Shown: piece by piece, positions 7,515 to 14,694 of the stretch
Layout: the number at the start of each line of letters is the position of its first letter
Numbering within the stretch: the first letter of the stretch is position 1
NCBI GenBank assembly: GCA_043421945.1
Contig: JBHOGO010000070.1
Coordinates: 1-25,239 of the forward strand
DNA from: Thaumasiovibrio sp043421945
GTDB taxonomy: Bacteria; Pseudomonadota; Gammaproteobacteria; Enterobacterales; Vibrionaceae
Direction of reading: 5' to 3'
DNA: 25,239 nt
Position numbers and translations under genes: made by a program
Notes under the pieces: model-generated
The model's input: only the letters and a program-made list of their open reading frames with translations
Databases searched by the model: none
What the model was told of the DNA's origin: nothing

Positions 7515-8855
7515 TCAGCTATTGGTTACACGACTTCCAGCGCGGTTGAAAACGAAACGCCAAATAAAGAGTACGATAGCGATGTAAATCAGCCCGGTAC
7601 CTAAGGCATGCCAATGTAAACCGTTGTACATTGCAATAGGCATCAGTGAAATAATGAAGATATCAGTAATCGAACCAGGTACATACGCGATGGCATAATC
7701 GTCGAGCACTTTGCTGCGCATTTTTGGATCGACAATACGCAGTAGTGCGATACCCATTGCGACTGTTCCTGTAAGCCAACCCCATGAGAACAGCCCTTTT
7801 TCAAACCAGTCATCACCCATGATGCGAGGAGCCACCCAAAAAATAAGCCATAATGTGAAACAAACGCCACCGATAGCAAGGATGATCATCGGAGCAAGAT
7901 ATTGTGCAAGTACGGTGATTTGAATCGCTGAAATACCGAAGATAATCAAATAATCGGTGCTGATCCCTGCTGCATGTTTAAAGGCACCGTCACAAAGGTA
8001 GTTGGATGCTTTAGTGTGTTTTGCAATCATTCGAACAAGCATACCGCCTAAAAATCCTGTTACAAATGTAGGGATTTGTACTTTGTCATGGAATGCAGAA
8101 AGGTAGTTCGCTGCAACGTAAGCAAACGCAGTCACCACAACAACTAATGCAGCGTGAATGGCAAATGAGTCAACAGACAGAGAAGACATGGTGTCTTTCA
8201 TCACGGCTTGCTGTTGTTGCGGTTTTACTAAGCCTTTACGCTCATGCTCGTCCATATTTTGGAACGTCGTAAATGAACGAATCCAACCCATTTTTAATGC
8301 AAATTGAAGAATGAGCATACCAACAGAGATAGAGATAAAAATACCAACAGTAGCGAAGGTTAAGCCAAGCGTGAAACCATCTTCCCATCCTAGGGAGTTG
8401 TAAATCTCACCGACAACTGAAGCGGAACCATGACCACCCATAAAGCCTGCTGACATGGTAATACCGAAACCAGGGTTAATTTCAGGCCAAAAAAGGGTGG
8501 TTAAAAGTAAACCGAACAAGCCTGCAAAAAGCCACTGAGAGACAGAAGCGATCTGATTAAACGCCCAAAGAGAGCCTGCGCGCTGAGCCACCACTTTAGG
8601 TGATGGTACATCGGTAGCAAGACCCAATGCAGAAAATAGTGCCGCTGTTAGCAGGCTGGCATTTGCGGTAAACGTGTCAGTCCACGGCAGTAAATCTAGG
8701 ACAGCTGGGCCCAAAAGTAAGCCAAGAAGCCCTGCAAGAACCGCAGAAGGAACATACATGCGTTGTAGCAAAGGTAGGTGTACACGAAGGATCTTTGCAA
8801 TGATTAATAGTAAGCCAGCAATAGCTAAGTCAGTCAACATCAGACCGTTTGGCAT
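7515..8855 (-). CDS. gltS: Sodium/glutamate symporter GltS
   Basis: Inner-membrane Na+-coupled glutamate transporter, 446 aa and about a dozen hydrophobic segments, somewhat longer than the E. coli protein. Family features include the repeated gating motifs GGHGSASVVGE (about residues 141-151) and, in the second half, GWLTGTVAMGIALLRIVDP. The start is the ATG at 8855, with GGAGA five bases upstream. A further in-frame GTG at 8939 would add 28 residues but begins inside a terminator hairpin, so it is unlikely. The gene is convergent with the glutamate-synthase-domain gene, a suggestive glutamate pairing. Its upstream region carries an Anr/Fnr box and an intrinsic terminator on the same strand, so expression may depend on oxygen and on read-through. 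Confidence 0.9.
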   Translation of the reverse strand: MPNGLMLTDLAIAGLLLIIAKILRVHLPLLQRMYVPSAVLAGLLGLLLGPAVLDLLPWTDTFTANASLLTAALFSALGLATDVPSPKVVAQRAGSLWAFNQIASVSQWLFAGLFGLLLTTLFWPEINPGFGITMSAGFMGGHGSASVVGEIYNSLGWEDGFTLGLTFATVGIFISISVGMLILQFALKMGWIRSFTTFQNMDEHERKGLVKPQQQQAVMKDTMSSLSVDSFAIHAALVVVVTAFAYVAANYLSAFHDKVQIPTFVTGFLGGMLVRMIAKHTKASNYLCDGAFKHAAGISTDYLIIFGISAIQITVLAQYLAPMIILAIGGVCFTLWLIFWVAPRIMGDDWFEKGLFSWGWLTGTVAMGIALLRIVDPKMRSKVLDDYAIAYVPGSITDIFIISLMPIAMYNGLHWHALGTGLIYIAIVLFIWRFVFNRAGSRVTNS

Positions 8856-8878
8856 TATATTCTCCAGAAATGCAGATA

Positions 8879-8904
8879 GCTGAGTGTCAAACAAGACGCT
8901 CAGC
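8879..8904 (-). promoter_or_regulatory. Hairpin in the gltS leader next to the ribosome binding site
   Basis: GCTGAG-T-GTC (8879-8888) pairs with GAC-G-CTCAGC (8895-8904) through ten pairs including one G-U, around a 6-nt loop. On the minus-strand transcript it lies after the leader terminator and about a dozen bases before the Shine-Dalgarno GGAGA. It could influence translation of gltS. Confidence 0.4.
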
Positions 8905-8927
8905 GAGTGTTCAAAAAGACTCCCAAC

Positions 8928-8949
8928 AAAAAAAGTCACGCGAGTGACT
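8928..8949 (-). terminator. Intrinsic terminator upstream of gltS
   Basis: On the minus strand AGTCAC and GTGACT form a 6-bp stem with a TCGC loop, followed by a run of seven T residues (8934 down to 8928, the first within the stem). It lies 72 bp before the gltS start and after a region with no convincing gene. It therefore ends either a small RNA or a regulated gltS leader. The stem is short, so strength is uncertain. Confidence 0.55.
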
Positions 8950-9134
8950 GTTTATATCCTTCAGGAAGTAAGACATATTGATCATGGTTGACGAGTACGT
9001 GCCAAGTGAACCTATGATAATGCTGAGTGTTAATGTCGGATGCATGGTGTGTCGGGAAAAGCCCCACAGGTATGCCCGAGTGGATGGGAAACAAGAATGT
9101 TTCTCAATGTATTGTGTCGTTTTTACTCAGAAGG
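8950..9134 (-). ncRNA. Candidate Anr/Fnr-controlled small RNA or gltS leader
   Basis: This is a hypothesis. An Anr-type box at 9169-9182 faces this stretch, and a transcript starting about 41 nt downstream of its centre would begin near 9134. A same-strand intrinsic terminator lies at 8928-8949, giving an RNA of roughly 200 nt. The stretch holds a TCGGG/CCCGA stem (9052-9079). It also has a possible 44-codon minus-strand ORF (9045 to 8911, starting MHPTLTLSII) without a Shine-Dalgarno sequence, running through the terminator. The start site is inferred from activator spacing only. Confidence 0.3.
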
Positions 9135-9168
9135 GCGGGATACTAGTGATTTTAGTCCCATTTTGCAA

Positions 9169-9182
9169 TTGACCTGTATCAA
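9169..9182 (-). promoter_or_regulatory. Anr/Fnr box
   Basis: The minus strand reads TTGATACAGGTCAA, an exact match to the Anr pattern TTGAT-N4-GTCAA; on the plus strand it is TTGAC-N4-ATCAA, one base from the Fnr consensus. Flanking AAT/ATT extends the symmetry. A TAGTAT about 31-36 nt downstream of its centre on the minus strand is in roughly the right place for a class II -10 element. The first downstream gene on that strand is gltS, about 310 bp away; on the plus strand nothing follows until rhlE. Confidence 0.5.
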
Positions 9183-9313
9183 TTAATTTCAAACTAATGT
9201 GTTTTGTTGCTGTGAGGGCTTTCTATAAATAATGTTAACACATACAGCAAAGCGGTGGTGTTAGTGATGGTTGAAGGGTTTTTGTCTCTCAGTTATTGAA
9301 AGCGAAATATTAT

Positions 9314-10480
9314 CTAGATGCTTTTATGAGGCCCAAAGTTTTCGTAGTAGATCTGCCCACGGGTCACCCCCATATCCGTTAATGATTTTATTGCATATTG
9401 CATGAATGGAGTCGGCCCACACACATAGAAGTCGGCCTCTGTTAATAAGTCATCATTTTCTAAAACGGAAAAATCCATATACCCTGGCGCATGGTTTGTC
9501 GGTGATGTGCCTTGCTTATACCAAATAAACTGGTGTGAACGTGGCAATTCATCAATGAGATGTGACACTTCATTATGAAAAGCGTGCTGATTTGTATCTT
9601 CTGTCGCATGCAACCAATAGACAGGGGCTGTTTTAATTTGAATTCGATAAAGCATCGACACTAATGGCGTTAAGCCTATGCCACCGGATACGAGAACAAT
9701 GGGTGTTTCCGGCTTACTTTGATATGTAAAATCCCCTGCGGGGGGCACAGCTTCGATGGTGTCACCAATATGAATATGTTGATGAAGGTATTGAGATGCT
9801 TTGCCGTCGCGCTTAACTGCGATGCGATAGCTAGCCTGATTATTCTGCCCGCATAGGCTGTATTGACGTATCTCTTTGTGTTCTAAAATGCCAGGAGCTT
9901 GCAGGTGTAACCCTAAATATTGTCCTGCGCAGAAATCCATAACGGGTAAGCCATCAGAGGGGGTCAGCGTAAAGCTAGTAATGGTTTGGCTTTCTTGGTG
10001 TTTGTTGGAGACGATAAATGAACGTGTGCCTCGCCAGCCTCCTTTTTTCATCTCTGTATTGTCGTATATCTCTTGTTCTCGCTGAATAAACACATCAGCG
10101 AGGACACCATACGCTTCACCCCATGCACTAAGAACGGCATCACCAGGTGACAACAATTCATCGATTGTTGCTAAAAGATGTTCACCCACGACGGCGTATT
10201 GCTCTGCACTGACCAAAAGACTGGTGTGCTTTTGTGCTATTTTCTCTACCGCTGGCAATAGCGCTGGTAAATTCTCGATATTATTCGCATAAGCAACGAT
10301 GGCATTGAATAGCGCTTCACGTTGTGCGCCTGAAGACTGGTGAGTCATGTTAAAAACATCCATTAGCTGTGGATGGTGGCGAAACAGTCTATCGTAAAAA
10401 TGGGCGGTGAGCTTTGGCCCCGTTTGAGCAATGGCTGGTGCGGTTTGTTTGACAATATCGATGGTCTGCTGGCTAAGCAT
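9314..10480 (-). CDS. hmp: Flavohaemoglobin Hmp (nitric oxide dioxygenase)
   Basis: Cytoplasmic enzyme of 388 aa that oxidises nitric oxide to nitrate with O2 and NAD(P)H, protecting against nitrosative stress. The N-terminal globin domain has Tyr29 (B10), Gln53 (E7) and the haem-ligand His85, at the same positions as E. coli Hmp. It is followed by a ferredoxin-reductase FAD domain (EIRQYSL) and an NAD domain (VSGGIGLTPLVSM, later YVCGPTPFM). The start is the ATG at 10480, with GGAAGG seven bases upstream; an ATG-less in-frame extension to 10513 is less likely. The family is usually NsrR- or NorR-controlled. An AGATGCA resembling half an NsrR site lies about 24-30 bp upstream, but no second half-site is evident. 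It is divergent from rhlE across 429 bp. Confidence 0.95.
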   Translation of the reverse strand: MLSQQTIDIVKQTAPAIAQTGPKLTAHFYDRLFRHHPQLMDVFNMTHQSSGAQREALFNAIVAYANNIENLPALLPAVEKIAQKHTSLLVSAEQYAVVGEHLLATIDELLSPGDAVLSAWGEAYGVLADVFIQREQEIYDNTEMKKGGWRGTRSFIVSNKHQESQTITSFTLTPSDGLPVMDFCAGQYLGLHLQAPGILEHKEIRQYSLCGQNNQASYRIAVKRDGKASQYLHQHIHIGDTIEAVPPAGDFTYQSKPETPIVLVSGGIGLTPLVSMLYRIQIKTAPVYWLHATEDTNQHAFHNEVSHLIDELPRSHQFIWYKQGTSPTNHAPGYMDFSVLENDDLLTEADFYVCGPTPFMQYAIKSLTDMGVTRGQIYYENFGPHKSI

Positions 10481-10909
10481 GCTAATACCTTCCGTCTTTA
10501 CTGAGATGCACATTCAAGTCGAACTCATTGCCCTATTTTATTGATATGCAACTACTCGCTTCACTGACTATAGCTCACGAGCTGTATTGCTGTTGATAAA
10601 CTTACTGGAGGGGCGTAGGCAACTTTGACATTGGTGAAAGCGTTTCGATGACCAAATGCAAACGAAAGTATGTCGTTCAAAAGATCTTCTCGTTGTGGCA
10701 AACATGACGAGTTACGGAAATACCTAATGGCTATACACCCATGGTTTTTAAGTCTTATTGAGGTGAAATAGCGTCATAGCACCCTTAAGAATGGCCCTAA
10801 TTTTGTTGTCTACCTGTGACTTACCTTGCTAACTATCATTAATTAACGTACTCTCACGCCCCTTAAATCCGTGGTATTCACGGATCGACTACTCTAATTG
10901 AGAACCTAT
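10481..10909. promoter_or_regulatory. 429-bp divergent region between hmp and rhlE
   Basis: No gene was found here on either strand. Visible items are a small AGCTC-AC-GAGCT palindrome (10572-10583), a GGAGGGG tract near 10605 not followed by a start codon, and the rhlE leader hairpin (listed separately). Both promoters should lie here, but no complete -35/-10 pair was convincing by eye. The length suggests long 5' untranslated leaders. Confidence 0.35.
10867..10885 (+). promoter_or_regulatory. Leader hairpin just upstream of rhlE
   Basis: ATCCGTG (10867-10873) and CACGGAT (10879-10885) pair perfectly around a GTATT loop. The hairpin ends 24 nt before the rhlE ATG and has no U-run, so it is not a terminator. 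It may be a 5'-leader regulatory structure; dbpA has a similar element at a similar distance. Confidence 0.5.
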
Positions 10910-12439
10910 ATGAGCTTTTCTTCTCTGGGCTTATCTGCCCGTATACTTGATGCAATTAAAGAACAAGGCTACGACACGCCATCACCGATTCAAGCGCAAG
11001 CGATTCCAGCCGTGATTGAAGGTAAAGATGTCATGGCTGCGGCGCAGACAGGTACGGGTAAAACTGCGGGCTTTACGTTGCCATTATTGGAAATCCTATC
11101 CAAGGGGCAGCATGCACGTAGTAACCAAGTTCGAGCGTTAGTGCTAACACCAACGCGTGAACTTGCCGCTCAGGTAGGAGAAAGCGTTGCAACATACAGT
11201 AAGCATCTACCGCTTAGTTCAGCCGTTGTTTTTGGTGGCGTAAAAATTAACCCTCAAATGCAACGTCTGCGTAAAGGCGCTGATGTGTTGGTTGCAACCC
11301 CCGGTCGTTTAATGGATCTATACCAGCAAAATGCAGTGCGTTTTGATCACTTAGAAGTACTTATCCTTGATGAAGCCGACCGTATGCTTGATATGGGCTT
11401 CATCCGCGATATTCGTAAAATTATCTCTATTCTTCCTCCAAAACGTCAAAACTTGTTGTTTTCAGCGACGTTCTCAGAAGAGATTCGAGCACTTGCTAAA
11501 GGTTTGGTTAATAACCCTGTTGAGATCTCAGTAGCACCGGCTAACAGTACGGCGAAAACGGTTGAACAGTGGGTTTACCCTTGTGATAAAAGTAAGAAAT
11601 CAGCGTTACTGACTAAGCTTGTTAAAGATAACGATTGGCAACAAGTTTTAGTGTTCACTCGCACTAAACACGGTGCGAACCGTCTAGCTCGTCACTTAGA
11701 AGAGCGTAAAATTAATGCTGCTGCGATTCATGGCAACAAGAGTCAAGGTGCTCGTACCAAGGCTCTAGCCGGTTTTAAAGACGGCTCAGTACGAGTACTT
11801 GTTGCAACGGATATTGCGGCGCGCGGAATCGATATCGATCAGTTACCACAAGTGGTTAACTTTGATCTGCCAAATGTTGCTGAAGATTATGTTCACCGTA
11901 TCGGTCGAACAGGTCGTGCTGGTGCAAGTGGTCATGCGATCAGCTTAGTGACGGCTGATGAACAAAAAGATCTCAATGGTATTGAAAACCTCATTGGACG
12001 CTTGCTAGAGCGCCGTACTATTGAAGGTTTTGAACCTGTTCATCGTGTCCCTGAATCTGTTCTGCGTACACCGAAGAAACCAAAGAAACCGAAGATTATC
12101 TCTGAGAACCAGAAAACACGTCGTCCACGAGCTGGTGCGCATGGTAGCGCACAAAACCGTAGTGGTAACAGTACGGGCGGTAACCAATCAACGGGTAACC
12201 ATTCAAACGCTAACAAGGCGAGTGGGAATACTGGTGGACAGAGTGCTGCTGGCAACCGTGAAGGTAGCCGTAATAGCGAAAATCGTAATAACGATGGTCA
12301 GCGTCGTCGTCAAGGTGGTGAGCAGAATTCACAACGCCGTCGTCAGGGTAACAATCAAGGCAATGGCAATAGCCAAGGTAATCGACCACAACGCTCTGCA
12401 CAGCAACGTTCTGGTCAGCAGGGTTCTGGAAATCGTTAA
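10910..12439 (+). CDS. rhlE: DEAD-box ATP-dependent RNA helicase RhlE
   Basis: RNA helicase of 509 aa. It shows a Q motif (SPIQAQAIP), Walker A AQTGTGKT (residues 45-52), PTRELA, TPGRLMD, DEAD (154-157), SAT (185-187), ARGID and HRIGRTGRAG, the complete DEAD-box set. The FSSLGLSARILDAIKEQGY N-terminus and overall pattern match RhlE, which in E. coli helps RNA degradation and ribosome maturation. The start is the ATG at 10910; an upstream in-frame TTG adds four residues. The last 100 or so residues are a low-complexity N/G/Q/S/R-rich tail with repeated QRRRQG-like units, likely disordered and RNA-binding. The tail is long but of a kind common in RhlE proteins. A hairpin lies in the leader and a strong terminator follows. 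Confidence 0.93.
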   Translation: MSFSSLGLSARILDAIKEQGYDTPSPIQAQAIPAVIEGKDVMAAAQTGTGKTAGFTLPLLEILSKGQHARSNQVRALVLTPTRELAAQVGESVATYSKHLPLSSAVVFGGVKINPQMQRLRKGADVLVATPGRLMDLYQQNAVRFDHLEVLILDEADRMLDMGFIRDIRKIISILPPKRQNLLFSATFSEEIRALAKGLVNNPVEISVAPANSTAKTVEQWVYPCDKSKKSALLTKLVKDNDWQQVLVFTRTKHGANRLARHLEERKINAAAIHGNKSQGARTKALAGFKDGSVRVLVATDIAARGIDIDQLPQVVNFDLPNVAEDYVHRIGRTGRAGASGHAISLVTADEQKDLNGIENLIGRLLERRTIEGFEPVHRVPESVLRTPKKPKKPKIISENQKTRRPRAGAHGSAQNRSGNSTGGNQSTGNHSNANKASGNTGGQSAAGNREGSRNSENRNNDGQRRRQGGEQNSQRRRQGNNQGNGNSQGNRPQRSAQQRSGQQGSGNR

Positions 12440-12465
12440 GCGATAAGTCGATACGCAAGACACCG

Positions 12466-12499
12466 AAAACGGCACTACAAACGTAGTGCCGTTTTTTTT
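12466..12499 (+). terminator. Strong intrinsic terminator after rhlE
   Basis: ACGGCACTAC (12469-12478) and GTAGTGCCGT (12483-12492) form a 10-bp perfect stem with an AAAC loop. A/T pairs extend it and eight T residues follow (12492-12499). Textbook rho-independent terminator. Confidence 0.9.
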
Positions 12500-12599
12500 G
12501 CAGGCGCTTTATTATTCGATGCAGTATGAATGAAGCGGTTTGCTTGAAAACTGTTTTTAAAAAACAGCTTGTTAGAAAACCATTGTTATCAAGCCATCG

Positions 12600-14258
12600 T
12601 TACCAAGCGGTTAATCTTTTTGCTAAACGAATTTGAGCTGTTGCATTTTTTAATCCCAGTACGTGCAATAAGCAGTGGAGGCTAAATGTCGTTTTGTTAA
12701 GTTGCTCGTGTTGCTTATATCCCATCGTTTGTTGCCATATCTTTGCGATATCAGCACGTCGTAGTAATTTACTGCATTCTTTCTGACCATTGGCTGCATT
12801 CATTGTTGATAAAGGGTTATGTTCCCCATGGTAGCCCCATGAATGATGCAATGTTTGTGGATAGGCATACTCAAGCCAAGAGAGTAAAAACTTGTGATTT
12901 CTGAGCTCTGATAAAGGTTGAGAAAGAGGGTATTGAAGCACTTTCCAAGAGTACATAGGGACACAAGATTCCATTTGATACTCATCGATTTCTTCTGCCG
13001 GGATTGCCAAGCGGTGATGCTGATCATTTAAAAATAGGAAGAGCTGGAAGGCCTTTTCAAGTGGAAGCGATTTATACGGTTCAAACGCTGCCATAAGATT
13101 TTCTTTCAATCGGTCTTGTAATGCCTCGGCACCGACAACGACAGACTTAGGCAGGTAAGCATATTTCTGTGAAAGGTAAGTATCAACAAGCGCTTCAGCA
13201 TCACCAGACTGTGCAGCAGTGTATAGCGCCTCTGAAAAATCATTCATGCCAATGCAGGCACTGGCACCAGCACCAGACCAAGCTAGCTGAGGGCGAGATG
13301 TTTGAGCATAACTTTGATGATTAGCTTCACGCCAATGTATCCCTAATTTCTGCTCTGTTGAGAGCTTTCCTGAATCTGTAGAACCCACGATGTGGCAAGG
13401 GATACCTTGTGCACGAGCATACGATTGGGCTCCATTTTGTTGTTTTATCTTTTTAGAGTGAAAATGTAAGGCGGTGAGTTCGCATTTTGCTCGTTGATGC
13501 TCCGTGGCGATGACTCTAGATCCTAACCCCTCGGAAAGTGCCGTCATGACATGGGAATCATTCCCTCTGTATTTCTGACAAGTATGCTTAAAGGCATCAT
13601 TCATCAGCTCAAGCGCAAATTGTGTGGGATACTGTTGATGGGCAAAGCGCTCCCAATCAAAGTAAGTTTCAATCGTCGCGATACCGTTTTGATAAGTGAG
13701 CAGTTGACCGGGGCGAGCGCAGTGCACTTCATTGTAAGGGGTATGGTCAGCGAGGAAATACCCTAATGTGGCAAATTCAGTCACGCCATCGAGGTTTGCG
13801 GTGAGTCCAATATCAAGTTGGCGAAGTACTTTAAGTTGGGTACTGAAAATAATCGCGTCATCTATGCAAAGGTAGTAAAACGGGCGAAGCCCGAGAGGAT
13901 CTGTCGCAAGTGTAAGTGTCCCAGTTGCTTGGTTGAAGGACGTATAGCAAAACGCCCCCTCTGTCTCGCCAAGCGTTTGCTCTAAATCAGCATGTTCAGA
14001 TAATGATATTAAGTCATCACTTCTGTCTGCTGTAAGTAGAGGGTGACCAATACACGTTGCAAAACGAAGTGCATGCTCAATCCAAGCCGGTTGTTGATAG
14101 GCATCGAAGTCGAAGTTGAATACATTATGTTGCGGTGATCGAGATTGTTTAACCTGCTCAGTAGGGAATTGCTCAAAGTGCAAAGTAAGCTTATCAATAA
14201 TCGCTTTGTGTGATGAATTAAATCCTTTATGACAAACTATGCCAGCAATAACACTCAT
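12600..14258 (-). CDS. Asparagine synthase-like protein with degenerate active sites
   Basis: Protein of 552 aa with the two-domain plan of asparagine synthase B: an N-terminal class II glutamine amidotransferase-like domain and a C-terminal PP-loop domain. The fold is recognisable from DPLGLRPFYY (residues 120-129), matching the D-x-x-G-x-R-P-x-Y-Y block. However, residue 2 is Ser (MSVIAGIV) instead of the Cys nucleophile. The PP-loop SGGLDS-type motif reads LSEGLGSR (about 241-248), losing a Gly and the Asp. The downstream G-x-G-x-D-E metal motif reads GAGASA (about 329-334). It therefore probably makes no asparagine. The start is the ATG at 14258 with only a weak GAGAA upstream; an ATG at 14297 would add 13 residues before it. 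Lasso-peptide cyclases are relatives, but no leader peptidase/RRE gene is nearby. Function unknown. Confidence 0.8.
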   Translation of the reverse strand: MSVIAGIVCHKGFNSSHKAIIDKLTLHFEQFPTEQVKQSRSPQHNVFNFDFDAYQQPAWIEHALRFATCIGHPLLTADRSDDLISLSEHADLEQTLGETEGAFCYTSFNQATGTLTLATDPLGLRPFYYLCIDDAIIFSTQLKVLRQLDIGLTANLDGVTEFATLGYFLADHTPYNEVHCARPGQLLTYQNGIATIETYFDWERFAHQQYPTQFALELMNDAFKHTCQKYRGNDSHVMTALSEGLGSRVIATEHQRAKCELTALHFHSKKIKQQNGAQSYARAQGIPCHIVGSTDSGKLSTEQKLGIHWREANHQSYAQTSRPQLAWSGAGASACIGMNDFSEALYTAAQSGDAEALVDTYLSQKYAYLPKSVVVGAEALQDRLKENLMAAFEPYKSLPLEKAFQLFLFLNDQHHRLAIPAEEIDEYQMESCVPMYSWKVLQYPLSQPLSELRNHKFLLSWLEYAYPQTLHHSWGYHGEHNPLSTMNAANGQKECSKLLRRADIAKIWQQTMGYKQHEQLNKTTFSLHCLLHVLGLKNATAQIRLAKRLTAW

Positions 14259-14371
14259 GATGAAGTTCTCTACGTTCAAACAGTATGGATAGTCCATCTA
14301 TTCAATAATTGCGCCAAAGTGTAAAAATGCTTCAGATATGAGTGAATTACCTATTGTTTATGTGCCATTTT

Positions 14372-14394
14372 ATATTCACTTTTGAATTGAATAT
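14372..14394. promoter_or_regulatory. Operator-like inverted repeat upstream of asparagine synthase-like gene
   Basis: ATATTCA (14372-14378) and TGAATAT (14388-14394) are perfect inverted arms with a 9-bp spacer, about 115 bp upstream of the start at 14258. An AT-rich TATAAA-like stretch overlaps it on the minus strand. Symmetry and position suggest a regulator site. No specific protein is implied. Confidence 0.3.
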
Positions 14395-14497
14395 TATTTA
14401 AAAGTCTAATAAAAACAGTGGTTTAATTGTTGCCCGCTATTGGTGGAAGGGTACTGGCATCCTCTCGATGTTATTGGCTCACAGGGAAGAAATAAGC

Positions 14498-14560
14498 ATG
14501 GCGTTCATAGTGACATGGGGAAGGAAAATCGAAGGAGGTCGGTTTGCATTTGCATTCTGA
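14498..14560 (+). CDS. Possible 20-codon small ORF
   Basis: An ATG at 14498 follows GGGAAG at about eight bases and encodes a 20-residue peptide starting MAFIVTWGRK and ending in alternating Phe and Ala, stop TGA at 14558-14560. It overlaps a second short ORF. No homology can be judged at this length; it may be chance. Confidence 0.15.
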   Translation: MAFIVTWGRKIEGGRFAFAF

Positions 14561-14618
14561 ATATGAATTAGCAATGTATGCGAAACGACAATCTATGTCA
14601 CTCTACAAGCTTTGTTGA
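14544..14618 (+). CDS. Possible 24-codon small ORF with perfect Shine-Dalgarno
   Basis: AGGAGG (14533-14538) lies five bases before a TTG at 14544 that opens 24 codons (starting MHLHSEYELA) to a TGA at 14616-14618. The Shine-Dalgarno match is striking, but the TTG start and short length make translation doubtful. It overlaps the preceding ORF by 17 bases in another frame, an arrangement seen in coupled small genes and also by chance. Confidence 0.2.
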   Translation: MHLHSEYELAMYAKRQSMSLYKLC

Positions 14619-14642
14619 TAGTAGGTATCATGAGCGCATACG

Positions 14643-14694
14643 ATTAAGTGATTAAGTGATTAAGTGATTAAGTGATTAAGTGATTAAGTGATTA
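14643..14694. repeat. Octamer tandem repeat (ATTAAGTG, six perfect copies)
   Basis: Six uninterrupted copies of ATTAAGTG fill 14643-14690, followed by a partial ATTA (14691-14694) whose TTA is the stop codon of the LysR gene on the minus strand. The unit is not a multiple of three and the copies are identical, as expected for a slippage-prone simple repeat. Copy-number change would alter only the 3' flank of the regulator gene, not its protein. Confidence 0.9.

Larger units (their letters stand above)
14259..14642. other. 384-bp gap without a secure gene
   Basis: This lies between the asparagine synthase-like start and the octamer repeat. It is AT-rich near 14340-14420 and contains an imperfect operator-like inverted repeat (14372-14394) and two overlapping short forward ORFs (14498-14560 and 14544-14618). 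No recognisable RNA gene, terminator or protein domain was seen. Confidence 0.4.

Noticed and set aside
8978..9172. 64-codon forward ORF between gltS and hmp
   Set aside because: Begins at TTG without a good Shine-Dalgarno sequence, has no domain, and lies on the opposite strand to the regulatory signals seen there.
10504..10514. Possible NsrR site upstream of hmp (AGATGCACATT)
   Set aside because: Only one half-site resembles the consensus; the required second inverted arm does not match.
12021..12446. 141-codon forward ORF overlapping the rhlE 3' end
   Set aside because: It is the shifted frame of the low-complexity RhlE tail; repetitive codons keep several frames open, and the peptide has no domain.
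14643..14694. CRISPR or replication-origin iterons at the octamer repeat
   Set aside because: The units are directly abutting 8-mers without spacers, and no cas, rep or dnaA-type gene is near.
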